A stretch of DNA of 64,000 bases from Escherichia sp. E1V33 (GTDB lineage: Bacteria; Pseudomonadota; Gammaproteobacteria; Enterobacterales; Enterobacteriaceae), in contig NZ_RHJI01000013.1 of the NCBI RefSeq assembly GCF_004211955.1, positions 56,280 through 120,279 of the forward strand. The letters run 5' to 3'. The stretch's first letter is position 1. The number at the start of each line of letters is the position of its first letter. Positions 1-9,740 of this stretch are shown here, piece by piece. A program made the position numbers and the translations under genes. The notes under the pieces are model-generated. The model was not told where the DNA came from. It ran no database searches and was given only the letters and a program-made list of their open reading frames with translations.

Positions 1-765
1 TTGTGGGGCGGTCGCGAAGGTTACGAAACTCTGCTGAATACCGATTTGCGTCAGGAGCGTGAACAGATTGGCCGCTTTATGCAGATGGTGGTTGAGCATA
101 AACATAAAATCGGTTTCCAGGGTACCCTGCTTATCGAACCGAAACCACAAGAGCCGACCAAACATCAATATGATTACGATGCCGCGACGGTCTACGGCTT
201 CCTGAAGCAGTTTGGCCTGGAAAAAGAGATTAAACTGAATATTGAAGCAAACCACGCAACGTTGGCGGGTCACTCTTTCCATCATGAAATTGCCACCGCT
301 ATTGCGCTTGGTCTGTTCGGTTCTGTCGATGCTAACCGTGGCGACGCGCAGTTGGGCTGGGATACCGACCAGTTCCCGAACAGTGTGGAAGAGAATGCGC
401 TTGTGATGTATGAAATCCTCAAAGCAGGTGGTTTTACCACCGGTGGTTTGAACTTCGATGCCAAAGTACGTCGTCAAAGCACTGATAAATATGATCTGTT
501 TTACGGTCATATTGGCGCGATGGATACGATGGCACTGGCGCTGAAAATTGCAGCACGCATGATTGAAGATGGTGAGCTGGATAAACGCGTAGCGCAACGT
601 TATTCCGGCTGGAATAGCGAACTGGGCCAGCAAATTCTGAAAGGCCAAATGTCACTGGCGGATTTAGCAAAATATGCCCAGGAACATAATCTTGCACCGG
701 TGCATCAGAGTGGTCGCCAGGAGCAGTTGGAAAATCTGGTAAACCATTATCTGTTCGACAAATAA
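1..765 (+). CDS. xylA: Xylose isomerase, C-terminal part (5' end outside window)
   Basis: XylA interconverts D-xylose and D-xylulose in the cytoplasm, the first step of xylose use. The window opens inside the gene: the 254 codons present correspond to about residues 187-440 of the 440-residue enzyme. The first base is not a real start. The metal-binding segment [11 protein letters not shown] is visible; its Glu falls at codon 82, equal to family residue 268, followed by the His of the same motif. Downstream acidic ligands are in SVDANRGD and in LNFDAKVR. The frame is open to a TAA at 763-765. xylB follows after 70 bases with a weak hairpin between them, as in the xylAB operon, which XylR activates with xylose in the known system. 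Confidence 0.98.
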   Translation: MWGGREGYETLLNTDLRQEREQIGRFMQMVVEHKHKIGFQGTLLIEPKPQEPTKHQYDYDAATVYGFLKQFGLEKEIKLNIEANHATLAGHSFHHEIATAIALGLFGSVDANRGDAQLGWDTDQFPNSVEENALVMYEILKAGGFTTGGLNFDAKVRRQSTDKYDLFYGHIGAMDTMALALKIAARMIEDGELDKRVAQRYSGWNSELGQQILKGQMSLADLAKYAQEHNLAPVHQSGRQEQLENLVNHYLFDK

Positions 766-787
766 CGGCTAACTGTGCAGTTCGTTG

Positions 788-822
788 GCCCGGTTATCGG
801 TAGCGATGCCGGGCATTTTTTA
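788..822 (+). terminator. Hairpin with T-run between xylA and xylB
   Basis: A GCCCGG...CCGGGC stem around a 17-base loop is followed by a short T-run just before the xylB ribosome-binding site (AAGGA). It has the shape of an intrinsic terminator. Because xylB is normally cotranscribed, it more likely gives partial termination or stabilises the xylA 3' end. Confidence 0.5.
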
Positions 823-835
823 AGGAACGATCGCT

Positions 836-2290
836 ATGTATATCGGGATAGATCTTGGCACATCGGGCGTGAAAGTCATTCTGCTCAACGAACAGGGTGA
901 GGTAATCGCTTCACAAACAGAAAAACTAATCGTTTCACGCCCGCATCCACTCTGGTCAGAACAAGACCCGGAACAGTGGTGGCAGGCGACTGATCGCGCG
1001 GTGAGAGCGCTTGCGCAACAATATTCTTTGCAAGATGTTAAGGCATTAGGTATTGCCGGGCAGATGCACGGAGCAACGTTGCTTGATGCTCAACAGCAGG
1101 TATTACGTCCAGCCATTTTGTGGAATGACGGACGCTGTGCGCAAGAGTGCGCTTTGCTTGAAGCACGAGTCCCGGATTCGCGCGCTATAACCGGCAATCT
1201 GATGATGCCTGGTTTTACTGCGCCTAAGCTGCTGTGGGTGCAGCACCATGAGCCAGAGATATTCCGTCAGGTAGACAAAGTTTTATTGCCAAAAGATTAT
1301 TTGCGTCTGCGTATGACCGGAGAGTTTGCCAGTGATATGTCTGATGCGGCAGGCACCATGTGGCTGGATGTCGCGAAGCGTGACTGGAGTGATGTCATGC
1401 TGGAAGCTTGCCAGCTATCTCGTGACCAGATGCCCGCATTATACGAAGGCAGTGAAGTTACCGGAACTTTACTACCCGAGGTGGCAAAAGCATGGGGAAT
1501 GGCGACAGTGCCCGTTGTCGCGGGCGGCGGCGATAATGCGGCTGGCGCGGTTGGTGTGGGTATGGTTGATGCCAACCAGGCGATGCTGTCGCTGGGGACT
1601 TCTGGTGTTTATTTTGCGGTGAGCGAAGGGTTCTTAAGTAAGCCAGAAAGCGCCGTACACAGCTTTTGCCATGCATTACCACAGCGTTGGCATTTAATGT
1701 CGGTGATGCTGAGTGCGGCATCGTGTCTGGATTGGGCCGCTAAATTAACTGGCCTGAGCAATGTCCCAGCCTTAATTGCAGCTGCGCAACAGGCAGATGA
1801 AAGTGCCGAGCCAATCTGGTTTTTGCCTTATCTTTCCGGCGAGCGTACCCCGCACAATAATCCACAGGCGAAGGGTGTTTTCTTTGGCCTGACCCATCAG
1901 CACGGTCCTAATGAACTGGCGCGAGCAGTGCTGGAAGGCGTGGGTTATGCGTTGGCTGATGGCATGGATGTAGTGCACGCCTGCGGGATTAAACCGCAAA
2001 GTATTACGCTGATTGGTGGCGGAGCTCGTAGTGAGTATTGGCGTCAGATGCTAGCGGATATCAGCGGTCAGCAGTTGGATTACCGCACGGGGGGGGATGT
2101 CGGGCCAGCACTGGGCGCCGCAAGGTTGGCGCAGATTGCGGTGAATCCAGATAAATCGCTCAGTGAATTGTTGCCGCAACTGCCGTTAGAGCAGTCGCAT
2201 ATGCCGAACGCGCAGCATCATGCCGCTTATCAGCCACGACGCGAAACATTCCGTCGTCTCTATCAGCAACTTCTGCCGTTAATGGCGTAA
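836..2290 (+). CDS. xylB: Xylulokinase
   Basis: XylB phosphorylates D-xylulose to D-xylulose 5-phosphate with ATP, feeding the pentose phosphate pathway. The 484-residue length is that of the E. coli enzyme. It is an FGGY-family kinase: the N-terminal phosphate-binding motif IGIDLGTSGVKV is at residues 3-14, the substrate-binding stretch GQMHGATL lies near residue 75, the second ATP-site motif LSLGTSGVYF near 255, and GGGARSEYWRQM near 395. The ATG at 836 has AAGGA eight bases upstream. It is the second gene of the xylAB operon. Nothing is broken or missing. Confidence 0.98.
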   Translation: MYIGIDLGTSGVKVILLNEQGEVIASQTEKLIVSRPHPLWSEQDPEQWWQATDRAVRALAQQYSLQDVKALGIAGQMHGATLLDAQQQVLRPAILWNDGRCAQECALLEARVPDSRAITGNLMMPGFTAPKLLWVQHHEPEIFRQVDKVLLPKDYLRLRMTGEFASDMSDAAGTMWLDVAKRDWSDVMLEACQLSRDQMPALYEGSEVTGTLLPEVAKAWGMATVPVVAGGGDNAAGAVGVGMVDANQAMLSLGTSGVYFAVSEGFLSKPESAVHSFCHALPQRWHLMSVMLSAASCLDWAAKLTGLSNVPALIAAAQQADESAEPIWFLPYLSGERTPHNNPQAKGVFFGLTHQHGPNELARAVLEGVGYALADGMDVVHACGIKPQSITLIGGGARSEYWRQMLADISGQQLDYRTGGDVGPALGAARLAQIAVNPDKSLSELLPQLPLEQSHMPNAQHHAAYQPRRETFRRLYQQLLPLMA

Positions 2291-2291
2291 A

Positions 2292-2322
2292 CTTATCCCC
2301 TGCTGGCCGGGCAGGGGATAAT
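2292..2322 (+). terminator. Perfect-stem hairpin after xylB
   Basis: TTATCCCCTG and CAGGGGATAA form a long stem with a short loop right after the xylB stop. No clear T-run follows, so it may act as an mRNA-stabilising stem rather than a strong terminator. Confidence 0.5.
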
Positions 2323-2456
2323 TCCCGTCTATATAAATAATCAACTCATTAATATTTAATATGAATTTATTCTGAAAATCATTTGTTAATGGTGTTTTTC
2401 AGTTTTGTCTTTCGTTGGTTACTCGTAATGTATCGCTGGTAGATACGGAGATCATT

Positions 2457-2798
2457 ATGAAAACCTCAAAGACTGTGGCAAAACTATTATTTGTTGTCGG
2501 GGCGCTGGTTTATCTGGTTGGGCTATGGAACTCATGCCCATTGTTAAGCGGCAAAGGCTATTTTCTCGGCGTGTTAATGACGGGAACGTTTGGCAATTAT
2601 GCTTATCTTCGTGCTGAAAAGCTCGGGCAACTGGATGACATGTTTATTCGCATCTGCCAGTTAGTTGCGTTATTCACTATCGGTCTGTTGTTTATCGGTG
2701 TTTTAAATGCACCCGTTAGCGCCTATGAAATGGTGATTTATCCCATTGCCTTTTTTGCTTGCTTGTTTGGTCAGATGCGGTTATTGCGTTCAGCATGA
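2457..2798 (+). CDS. yiaB: Small inner-membrane protein YiaB (YiaAB domain)
   Basis: This 113-residue protein carries the YiaAB two-helix domain. Four hydrophobic segments are visible at about residues 8-25, 34-48, 65-82 and 90-105, so it should sit in the inner membrane. The conserved LVGLWNSCPLLSGKGYFLG block matches the repeat in the next gene, YiaA. I chose the ATG at 2457, preceded by a GGAG, over an in-frame GTG at 2415, because the product then has the usual length and begins MKTSKTVAK. yiaA follows after 41 bases on the same strand, probably as an operon. The molecular function is unknown. Confidence 0.93.
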   Translation: MKTSKTVAKLLFVVGALVYLVGLWNSCPLLSGKGYFLGVLMTGTFGNYAYLRAEKLGQLDDMFIRICQLVALFTIGLLFIGVLNAPVSAYEMVIYPIAFFACLFGQMRLLRSA

Positions 2799-2839
2799 GC
2801 TATGTAGCTCTTACAATGTAATATGAAAGGAACTCTGTG

Positions 2840-3277
2840 ATGGAAAACAAAATATCAACCTATTCTCCGGCATTTAGCATTGTGTCATGGATAGCTCTCG
2901 TTGGTGGTATCGTTACCTATCTGTTAGGACTATGGAATGCAGAGATGCAGTTAAATGAAAAAGGATATTATTTTGCCGTACTGGTATTAGGACTGTTTTC
3001 TGCGGCGTCTTATCAAAAGACCGTTCGGGACAAGTATGAAGGCATACCGACCACCTCCATTTATTATATGACCTGCCTGGCTGTCTTTATTATCTCTGTT
3101 GCGTTACTGATGGTAGGTCTGTGGAATGCGACGTTATTACTCAGCGAAAAAGGTTTTTATGGACTGGCTTTCTTCTTAAGCTTGTTTGGTGCAGTAGCGG
3201 TGCAGAAGAATATTCGTGATGCTGGAATAAACTCACCAAAAGAAACACAAGTTACTCAGGAAGAATATAGCGAATAA
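2840..3277 (+). CDS. yiaA: Inner-membrane protein YiaA (duplicated YiaAB domain)
   Basis: YiaA is a 145-residue membrane protein built from two YiaAB units. The repeat [20 protein letters not shown] near residues 27-46 recurs as [20 protein letters not shown] near 95-114, giving four transmembrane helices and an acidic C-tail (QEEYSE). The ATG at 2840 is preceded directly by an in-frame GTG; GAAAGGA lies at good spacing for the ATG. It is paired with yiaB and shares a convergent hairpin with wecH. The biochemical role is unknown. Confidence 0.94.
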   Translation: MENKISTYSPAFSIVSWIALVGGIVTYLLGLWNAEMQLNEKGYYFAVLVLGLFSAASYQKTVRDKYEGIPTTSIYYMTCLAVFIISVALLMVGLWNATLLLSEKGFYGLAFFLSLFGAVAVQKNIRDAGINSPKETQVTQEEYSE

Positions 3278-3284
3278 TCTGCGT

Positions 3285-3316
3285 AAGCCCGGCCAGTCCA
3301 ATGTGTCCGGGCTTTT
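3285..3316. terminator. Bidirectional terminator between yiaA and wecH
   Basis: An AAGCCCGG...CCGGGCTTTT palindrome lies between the two convergent genes. It can end transcription from yiaA on the plus strand, and possibly from wecH on the minus strand although the T-run is shorter there. Confidence 0.7.
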
Positions 3317-3318
3317 GC

Positions 3319-4314
3319 TCAACTCACGAATCTGTTTCTGTCGATTCGTTGCACCAGCACAGAAAGTAATAAGCTTGTGGCCAGCGTGGCGCAAAAGATC
3401 CAAATAATATCCAGTATTGGCCAGTTTTTAAGCTCAACCCCCCGGGTGCGCAGCGCATGGATAATCAATGCGTGGAACCCGTATATACCTAAAGAATGGC
3501 GTGATATCAGCCCAAGCCCGGGAACAGTGCGTGTATCCAGCGTGTTTTTTACCAGCGTCAGTAACGCGATTGCGCAGATAAAAACCATCGGTCCGCAATA
3601 GAGATACCAGGTATCGGCAAAATTTCCGCGCCACTGTAATTCATATAATGTCCCGCGAGAGATAATAAATACTCCCGCAACAAACAGTGCGGCGCTCATC
3701 CACGACAGCGGTTTATGTTGCGTATCCATCATGCCAATGGCGCGGCCCAACATGCCATACAGGATGTAGTAAAAAGTATCGCCATTGATATATAAGTTAA
3801 TCGGTAGCCATTCGAAGCCGTCGATCTTCTGTGGCACTGTGTTTGGGTTAGCGATGATGCCAATCACCACCATGAGTACCAGCAACATTTTACCGCTAAC
3901 GTTTTTCACCTGAACCAGCGGCGAAACCAGATAAATCACCGCAATCGCGAAGAAAAACCATAAGTGATAAAACACAGGTTTTTGTAGCAGGTTTTTCAGC
4001 GCTAACTCCACATTGATGGAGGTAAACAGTGCAATGTAGAGCAGCGCGATTGCGCTATAAAACAGCAGGCATAAGCCGATACGCAAGAAATGGCGCGGCT
4101 GGGCGCTACGTTCGCCAAAAAAGAGATAGCCGGAAATCATGAAAAATAGCGGCACGCTGACTCGGGAGGCCGAATTTAGAACATTCGCGATATCCCAGGT
4201 TACGGGGCTAACGCTATGGGCGTTGGTTACATACCAGGTGGTGGTATGAATCATCACCACCATTAAACAGGCTATCCCTCGCAGGTTATCAATCCAATAA
4301 ATTTTGGGCTGCAT
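3319..4314 (-). CDS. wecH: O-acetyltransferase WecH (enterobacterial common antigen)
   Basis: WecH (formerly YiaH) is an integral membrane acyltransferase of the acyltransferase-3 family. In E. coli it adds O-acetyl groups to GlcNAc residues of enterobacterial common antigen. The 331-residue protein shows the family signature [19 protein letters not shown] at residues 7-25, including the conserved His in the first helix, and [13 protein letters not shown] near residue 60. About ten hydrophobic helices follow. It is convergent with yiaA and diverges from ysaB. The length and start match the K-12 gene as I remember it. Confidence 0.95.
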   Translation of the reverse strand: MQPKIYWIDNLRGIACLMVVMIHTTTWYVTNAHSVSPVTWDIANVLNSASRVSVPLFFMISGYLFFGERSAQPRHFLRIGLCLLFYSAIALLYIALFTSINVELALKNLLQKPVFYHLWFFFAIAVIYLVSPLVQVKNVSGKMLLVLMVVIGIIANPNTVPQKIDGFEWLPINLYINGDTFYYILYGMLGRAIGMMDTQHKPLSWMSAALFVAGVFIISRGTLYELQWRGNFADTWYLYCGPMVFICAIALLTLVKNTLDTRTVPGLGLISRHSLGIYGFHALIIHALRTRGVELKNWPILDIIWIFCATLATSLLLSVLVQRIDRNRFVS

Positions 4315-4487
4315 CTGTGTCTCTGTAACTGGTTAAAAAAGGTCTGACCGATAAATCATCCGGCTGGTGCACTGGAATAATCCGAGTTTTATCTCTACAG
4401 CTTATAGAGGCTTGAGGAAATTCGTTAGATTCAGCCACTATACCGATATTAATAATAAGACTCACCTGCAAATAAGACGGTAATTTA

Positions 4488-4787
4488 ATGATGATGAACA
4501 ATTTCTTTCCAGCAATGGCGCTTATTGTGTTAGTGGGATGCTCGACACCGCCACCCGAACAAAAAGCACAGCGGGTAAAGGTTGATCCGCTGCGTTCATT
4601 GAATATGGAAGCGTTGTGCAAGGATCAGGCGGCAAAACGTTATAACACCGGCGAGCAAAAAATCGACGTCACTGCATTTGAACAGTTCCAGGGGAGCTAC
4701 GAAATGCGCGGTTATACCTTCCGGAAAGAGCAGTTTGTCTGTTCTTTTGACGCAGATGGCCATTTTTTGCATCTTTCCATGCGTTAA
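4488..4787 (+). CDS. ysaB: Small lipoprotein YsaB
   Basis: This is a 99-residue protein of unknown function. It has a short signal sequence ending in the lipobox LVGC, with the acylated Cys at about residue 18, followed by a Thr/Pro-rich linker. The mature part has two further Cys residues (near positions 44 and 82) that could pair in the periplasm. Three Met codons stand at the start (MMMN); the exact start among them cannot be decided from sequence. It lies 95 bases upstream of glyQ in the same direction. Confidence 0.9.
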   Translation: MMMNNFFPAMALIVLVGCSTPPPEQKAQRVKVDPLRSLNMEALCKDQAAKRYNTGEQKIDVTAFEQFQGSYEMRGYTFRKEQFVCSFDADGHFLHLSMR

Positions 4788-4882
4788 GGCCTGCCTTTTT
4801 CCCGTTTCGTACTGTATATCTTCCATCCAGCGGGTATACTGATCCCTTCCTTTAAATCCACACGTATCCAGCACGAAATAAT

Positions 4883-5794
4883 ATGCAAAAGTTTGATACC
4901 AGGACCTTCCAGGGCTTGATCCTGACCTTACAGGATTACTGGGCTCGCCAGGGCTGCACCATTGTTCAACCATTGGACATGGAAGTCGGCGCGGGAACCT
5001 CTCACCCAATGACCTGTCTGCGCGCGCTGGGGCCAGAACCGATGGCGGCTGCTTATGTCCAGCCTTCTCGTCGCCCGACCGATGGTCGCTACGGCGAAAA
5101 CCCCAACCGTTTACAGCACTACTATCAGTTCCAGGTGGTCATCAAGCCATCGCCGGATAATATTCAGGAGCTGTACCTCGGTTCCCTGAAAGAGCTGGGC
5201 ATGGACCCGACCATCCACGACATCCGCTTTGTGGAAGATAACTGGGAAAACCCGACGCTGGGTGCCTGGGGGCTGGGCTGGGAAGTGTGGCTGAACGGCA
5301 TGGAAGTGACGCAGTTCACTTACTTCCAGCAGGTTGGTGGTCTGGAGTGTAAACCGGTTACCGGCGAGATCACTTACGGTCTGGAACGTCTGGCCATGTA
5401 CATTCAGGGCGTAGACAGCGTTTACGACCTGGTCTGGAGCGACGGCCCGCTGGGTAAAACCACCTACGGCGACGTGTTCCATCAGAACGAAGTGGAGCAG
5501 TCCACTTACAACTTCGAATACGCGGATGTGGACTTCCTGTTCACCTGCTTCGAGCAGTACGAGAAAGAAGCCCAGCAGTTGCTGGCGCTGGAAAATCCGC
5601 TGCCGCTGCCAGCCTACGAACGTATTCTGAAAGCCGCCCACAGCTTCAACCTGCTGGATGCGCGTAAAGCCATCTCCGTCACCGAGCGTCAACGCTACAT
5701 TCTGCGTATTCGCACCCTGACCAAAGCAGTGGCAGAAGCATATTACGCTTCCCGTGAAGCCCTCGGCTTCCCGATGTGCAACAAAGATAAGTAA
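4883..5794 (+). CDS. glyQ: Glycyl-tRNA synthetase alpha subunit
   Basis: GlyQ is the catalytic alpha chain of the alpha2-beta2 bacterial glycyl-tRNA synthetase, which activates glycine with ATP. The 303-residue length is standard. Class II features are visible: the start [18 protein letters not shown], the motif-2-like region [17 protein letters not shown] at about residues 70-86, and the glycine-site strand [20 protein letters not shown] near 150-169. The gene is 9 bases upstream of glyS, an essential two-gene operon. A TATACT hexamer at 4835-4840 is a plausible -10 for it. Confidence 0.98.
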
Positions 5795-5803
5795 GAGGCG
5801 GCC

Positions 5804-7873
5804 ATGTCTGAGAAAACTTTTCTGGTGGAAATTGGCACTGAAGAGCTGCCACCAAAAGCACTGCGCAGCCTGGCAGAGTCCTTTGCTGCGAACTTTACTG
5901 CGGAGCTGGATAACGCTGGCCTCGCACACGGCACCGTTCAATGGTTTGCGGCTCCGCGTCGTCTGGCGCTAAAAGTGGCTAACCTGGCGGAAGCACAGCC
6001 AGATCGCGAAATCGAAAAACGCGGCCCGGCGATTGCCCAGGCGTTCGACGCTGAAGGCAAACCGAGCAAAGCGGCAGAAGGCTGGGCGCGTGGCTGCGGT
6101 ATTACCGTTGACCAGGCTGAGCGTCTGACTACCGATAAAGGTGAATGGCTGCTGTATCGCGCCCACGTGAAGGGCGAAAGTACCGAAGCACTGCTGCCGA
6201 ATATGGTTGCGACTTCGCTGGCGAAACTGCCTATCCCGAAACTGATGCGCTGGGGCGCGTCTGACGTCCACTTCGTGCGTCCGGTTCACACCGTGACTCT
6301 GCTGCTGGGCGATAAAGTCATTCCGGCAACCATTCTGGGTATTCAGTCCGATCGCGTGATTCGTGGCCACCGCTTTATGGGCGAACCGGAGTTCACCATC
6401 GACAACGCCGATCAGTATCCGGAAATTCTGCGTGAGCGCGGTAAAGTCATCGCCGATTACGAAGAACGTAAAGCGAAGATTAAAGCTGATGCCGAAGAAG
6501 CTGCGCGTAAGATTGGCGGTAACGCTGACTTAAGCGAAAACCTGCTGGAAGAAGTGGCTTCTCTGGTTGAATGGCCGGTTGTGCTGACTGCGAAATTCGA
6601 AGAGAAATTCCTCGCAGTGCCATCTGAAGCCTTGGTTTACACCATGAAAGGTGACCAGAAGTACTTCCCGGTGTACGCGAACGACGGCAAACTGCTGCCG
6701 AACTTTATCTTCGTTGCCAACATCGAATCGAAAGATCCGCAGCAAATTATCTCCGGTAACGAAAAGGTTGTTCGTCCACGTCTGGCGGATGCTGAGTTCT
6801 TCTTCAACACCGACCGTAAAAAACGTCTGGAAGATAACCTGCCGCGCCTGCAAACCGTGCTGTTCCAGCAACAGCTTGGCACACTGCGTGACAAAACTGA
6901 CCGCATCCAGGCACTGGCTGGCTGGATTGCTGAACAGATTGGCGCTGACGTTAACCACGCAACCCGCGCGGGCCTGCTGTCTAAGTGTGACCTGATGACC
7001 AACATGGTCTTCGAGTTCACCGACACTCAGGGCGTGATGGGTATGCACTACGCACGTCACGATGGCGAAGCGGAAGACGTAGCAGTCGCGCTGAACGAGC
7101 AGTATCAGCCGCGCTTTGCTGGTGATGACCTGCCGTCTAACCCGGTGGCTTGTGCGCTGGCGATTGCAGACAAGATGGACACCCTGGCGGGTATCTTCGG
7201 TATTGGTCAGCATCCGAAAGGCGACAAAGATCCGTTTGCGCTGCGTCGTGCCGCACTTGGCGTGCTGCGTATTATCGTTGAGAAGAACCTCAACCTCGAT
7301 CTGCAAACGCTGACCGAAGAAGCGGTGCGTCTGTATGGCGATAAGCTGACTAATGCCAACGTAGTTGATGATGTTATCGACTTTATGCTCGGCCGTTTCC
7401 GCGCCTGGTATCAGGACGAAGGTTACACCGTCGACACCATCCAGGCAGTACTGGCGCGTCGTCCGACTCGTCCGGCTGATTTCGATGCCCGTATGAAGGC
7501 GGTATCGCATTTCCGTACTCTGGAAGCGGCAGCTGCATTGGCGGCGGCGAACAAGCGTGTCTCCAACATTCTGGCGAAATCTAACGAAGTCTTGAGCGAT
7601 CGCGTTAACGCCTCCACCCTGAAAGAGCCAGAAGAAATTAAACTGGCGATGCAGGTGGTTGTACTGCGCGACAAGCTGGAGCCGTACTTTGCTGAAGGTC
7701 GTTACCAGGATGCGCTGGTCGAACTCGCCGAGTTGCGTGAGCCGGTAGATGCTTTCTTCGATAAAGTGATGGTCATGGTTGATGATAAAGATCTGCGTAT
7801 CAACCGTCTGACTATGCTGGAAAAACTGCGCGAACTGTTCCTGCGCGTTGCGGATATTTCGCTGTTGCAGTAA
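5804..7873 (+). CDS. glyS: Glycyl-tRNA synthetase beta subunit
   Basis: GlyS is the 689-residue beta chain of the heterotetrameric glycyl-tRNA synthetase and mainly binds tRNA-Gly. The N-terminus [18 protein letters not shown] is the family signature. An HD-like segment around residues 380-480 ([21 protein letters not shown]) and a C-terminal helical anticodon-binding domain follow. The start has GAGGCGGCC ahead of the ATG at 5804. It is the second gene of the glyQS operon and is followed at once by a strong terminator. Confidence 0.98.
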   Translation: MSEKTFLVEIGTEELPPKALRSLAESFAANFTAELDNAGLAHGTVQWFAAPRRLALKVANLAEAQPDREIEKRGPAIAQAFDAEGKPSKAAEGWARGCGITVDQAERLTTDKGEWLLYRAHVKGESTEALLPNMVATSLAKLPIPKLMRWGASDVHFVRPVHTVTLLLGDKVIPATILGIQSDRVIRGHRFMGEPEFTIDNADQYPEILRERGKVIADYEERKAKIKADAEEAARKIGGNADLSENLLEEVASLVEWPVVLTAKFEEKFLAVPSEALVYTMKGDQKYFPVYANDGKLLPNFIFVANIESKDPQQIISGNEKVVRPRLADAEFFFNTDRKKRLEDNLPRLQTVLFQQQLGTLRDKTDRIQALAGWIAEQIGADVNHATRAGLLSKCDLMTNMVFEFTDTQGVMGMHYARHDGEAEDVAVALNEQYQPRFAGDDLPSNPVACALAIADKMDTLAGIFGIGQHPKGDKDPFALRRAALGVLRIIVEKNLNLDLQTLTEEAVRLYGDKLTNANVVDDVIDFMLGRFRAWYQDEGYTVDTIQAVLARRPTRPADFDARMKAVSHFRTLEAAAALAAANKRVSNILAKSNEVLSDRVNASTLKEPEEIKLAMQVVVLRDKLEPYFAEGRYQDALVELAELREPVDAFFDKVMVMVDDKDLRINRLTMLEKLRELFLRVADISLLQ

Positions 7874-7890
7874 TAACGCCGTTATTAAAT

Positions 7891-7917
7891 AGCCTGCCAC
7901 CTGGCAGGCTTTTTTTA
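7891..7917 (+). terminator. Intrinsic terminator of glyQS
   Basis: AGCCTGCC-AC-CTGGCAGGCT type stem followed by seven T bases, starting 17 bases after the glyS stop. A classic rho-independent terminator. Confidence 0.93.
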
Positions 7918-8092
7918 TCGATAAATAATACAGCTACCTTTAATAATCTTCTGCTGAATAAAGATTATCTCATATATTAATTTTATGAGATTTTTTTAGG
8001 ATTATATCAAGGAGAAGAAACGAAATTATTAAGCTAGAATAGCCACGGGTGCTTGAGACTGTTTGTCTCAGGTATTCACCGAAAGGCAGACA
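7918..8092. other. AT-rich gap between glyQS terminator and hokA leader
   Basis: No coding region is seen. The stretch holds AT-rich sequence and, from about 8040, the start of the hok-type leader (GCTTGAGACTGTTTGTCTCAGG stem). In K-12 I recall IS150 inserted near here; no IS ends or transposase frame are present in this window. Confidence 0.6.
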
Positions 8093-8165
8093 GAGAAAAG
8101 CCCCACCTGACTATAAATCAAAGTGAGGCTACCCTATGCCTGAACACCATAAGGTTAGCCTCTTA
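8093..8165 (-). ncRNA. sokA: Probable SokA antisense RNA
   Basis: Hok loci carry a short antisense RNA complementary to the mRNA leader that overlaps the mok start. On the minus strand here a GAGGCTAACC...GGTAGCCTC hairpin is followed by a GTGGGGCTTTTC tail resembling a terminator. Placement follows the hok/sok family layout; exact ends are inferred. Sok RNA binds the hok leader, blocks mok translation and exposes the duplex to RNase III. Confidence 0.45.
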
Positions 8166-8195
8166 CTCGTTGGAAATCAACACAGGAGGCTAGGA

Positions 8196-8349
8196 ATGCC
8201 GCAGAAATATAGATTACTATTCTTTAATAGTGATTTGTTTCACGCTTTTATTTTTCACCTGGATGGTAAGAGATTCACTGTGTGAATTGCATATTAAACA
8301 GGGGAGTTATGAGCTGGCGGCATTTTTAGCCTGCAATTTGAAAGAGTAA
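8196..8349 (+). pseudogene. hokA: hokA toxin, frameshifted
   Basis: HokA is a small (50-residue) membrane toxin of the type I hok/sok family. From the ATG at 8196 the frame reads MPQKYRLL and then runs out of phase to an early stop. If one base near 8219 is skipped, the rest reads SLIVICFTLLFFTWMVRDS and on through CELHI, AAFLAC and LKE to the TAA at 8347-8349, which is the expected toxin. The span is 154 bases, one more than the 153 needed. An in-frame upstream ATG at 8136 would be the mok leader peptide (20 extra codons). The GGAGG at 8184-8188 is a good ribosome-binding site. The toxin should be inactive. Confidence 0.85.
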
Positions 8350-8357
8350 GAGTCTTT

Positions 8358-8380
8358 GGCGGGAAATTATTCCCGCCTTT
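8358..8380 (+). terminator. Terminator of the hokA transcript
   Basis: GGCGGGAA-ATTA-TTCCCGCC stem followed by a short T-run, 9 bases after the hokA stop. In hok mRNAs the 3' end also folds back on the leader. Confidence 0.7.
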
Positions 8381-8481
8381 CTTACGGCGTTGCGCATTCT
8401 CATTGCACCCAAATTTATTCTTCATAAAAATAATAATAGATTCGATTACACGATCGATTATTTATTCCCTGAAAAACAAAT

Positions 8482-8509
8482 AAAAAAATCCCCGCCAAAT
8501 GGCAGGGAT
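8482..8509 (-). terminator. Terminator of cspA
   Basis: On the minus strand an ATCCCTGCC...GGCGGGGAT stem is followed by a run of T, 28 bases beyond the cspA stop. Confidence 0.88.
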
Positions 8510-8536
8510 CTTAGATTCTGTGCTTTTAAGCAGAGA

Positions 8537-8749
8537 TTACAGGCTGGTTACGTTACCAGCTGCTGGGCCTTTAGCGCCGCTTTCGATGGTGAAGGACACT
8601 TTCTGACCTTCGTCCAGAGATTTGTAACCATCGTTCTGGATAGCAGAGAAGTGTACGAACACGTCTTTAGAGCCATCGTCAGGAGTGATGAAGCCGAAGC
8701 CTTTGTCAGCGTTGAACCATTTTACGATACCAGTCATTTTACCGGACAT
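8537..8749 (-). CDS. cspA: Major cold-shock protein CspA
   Basis: CspA is a 70-residue RNA chaperone that melts structured mRNA at low temperature. It is a single cold-shock domain with the RNA-binding motifs KGFGFI (about residues 16-21) and VFVHF (about 30-34). The sequence agrees with E. coli CspA throughout as far as I remember it. GGTAATACACT with an AAAGG core lies before the ATG. The plus-strand frame covering this gene is an artefact of its biased codon use. Regulation is through the long leader described separately. Confidence 0.98.
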
Positions 8750-8909
8750 AGTGTATTACCTTTAATAATTAAGTGTGCCTTTCGGCGATATGGCGTGCTT
8801 TACAGATTTTGAAGCGTTAAAGGAAATGTGCACTACGAGGGGTATCAACGATAACTCTTGAAGGGACTTGCCTTACTACACTGCTTTAATGGTCTGTACG
8901 TCAAACCGT
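8750..8909 (-). promoter_or_regulatory. cspA 5' leader (cold box and RNA thermoswitch)
   Basis: The cspA mRNA has a leader of about 160 nt that refolds with temperature. The minus strand from 8909 begins ACGGTTTGACGTACAG, which is the known cold-box start of the E. coli leader. Upstream, TTGCAT (-35) and CTTAAT (-10) elements are present on the minus strand, just beyond 8909. In the known system the cold structure exposes the ribosome-binding site, while the warm form is unstable. Confidence 0.88.
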
Positions 8910-9030
8910 TGATGTGCATTAAGCCACGCATTGGGGGTGGATGCAACAATTATTTTTCAAATTTATGATTAATCGGTCGGAAAACGGCCCTGTCATCAGG
9001 ACCGTAAACATCAAAAAAGTTAATAAAACT

Positions 9031-9321
9031 CTATTCCATCAACTGCTTACTTAATGCAGGATTGGCCTGAATCAGACGCATTAATTTTAGTTCAGCACTG
9101 GAAGGCTTCACTCGTCTGGATTCCCATTCCTTTACCATCGCAACGGATACGCCCAAAACCCGGGCGAAATCATCAATTTTTAACCCCGTTCCTTTGCGTA
9201 ATTGCTCAATCTCGGTACAGGGCGTAGGTCTGTGCGTCAGGGCAATCTTCTGTGTTTCATCTTTAAAAACAATTTGTTCCAGGCTGCTCAACAGCTCAAG
9301 CATTGGATCTTTATATTCCAT
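9031..9321 (-). CDS. yiaG: HTH-type transcriptional regulator YiaG
   Basis: This is a 96-residue protein with one Xre/Cro-type helix-turn-helix in its second half: LRKGTGLKIDDFARVLGVSVAMVKEWESRRVKPS at about residues 42-75. The N-terminal third is charged and has no known fold that I can see. Proteins of this shape are often antitoxin-like or single-domain DNA binders. No toxin gene adjoins it. The target is not known. In E. coli the gene is reported to be stationary-phase expressed; the sequence alone does not show this. Confidence 0.92.
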   Translation of the reverse strand: MEYKDPMLELLSSLEQIVFKDETQKIALTHRPTPCTEIEQLRKGTGLKIDDFARVLGVSVAMVKEWESRRVKPSSAELKLMRLIQANPALSKQLME

Positions 9322-9740
9322 TGAAAACTCCTCAAATCACACTGCGGGATCGTGAATTGCATTGAAGCTCATTAAGAATAGTCGGGAAACACAGACTCAG
9401 CGGGAAGCAACCAGAGTGTGATTCGATTCAGCTTATCAATAACTGTGACTTATAGTTACCTAACGATATGATTAACTCCGATATATTTCGCAGAATCCAG
9501 GATTGTAAAGATTCCGAAAATTTCCCTTAGCGAAGAGAAGTAAAGTTCTGGCTAAAAAAAGCAATAGCAATGCCTGTTTTTAACAATGAAACAACAAATT
9601 AACCTTCCTTCATTTTCTACATCATTTTCCCAGGAAGATTATGCATAAAGGGTATCTTGCAAGCTTGTCCTGGACTATCCTTGTCACGTCAGACACGCAT
9701 GTGTCGTTGTGCGCTTTTTTTGGGTGAAAGGAGTAAGAAA
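9322..9740. other. Divergent intergenic region yiaG-yiaF
   Basis: 419 bases without a supported gene. It should hold the promoters of both divergent genes. An in-frame upstream GTG/ATG extension of yiaF (to 9657) exists but is not convincing. No repeat or RNA gene is seen. Confidence 0.6.

Noticed and set aside
5111..5941. 276-codon minus-strand frame opposite glyQ
   Set aside because: Shadow of glyQ with the same cause; it crosses the glyQ-glyS boundary.
6530..7900. 456-codon minus-strand frame opposite glyS
   Set aside because: A long shadow frame caused by biased codon use of the essential glyS gene; no start context and no family resemblance.
7874..8195. IS150 remnant beside hokA, as known from K-12
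   Set aside because: No IS150 ends, target duplication or transposase fragments can be read here.
8390..8812. 140-codon plus-strand frame over cspA
   Set aside because: It lies antisense to the highly biased cspA coding sequence and has no plausible protein character.
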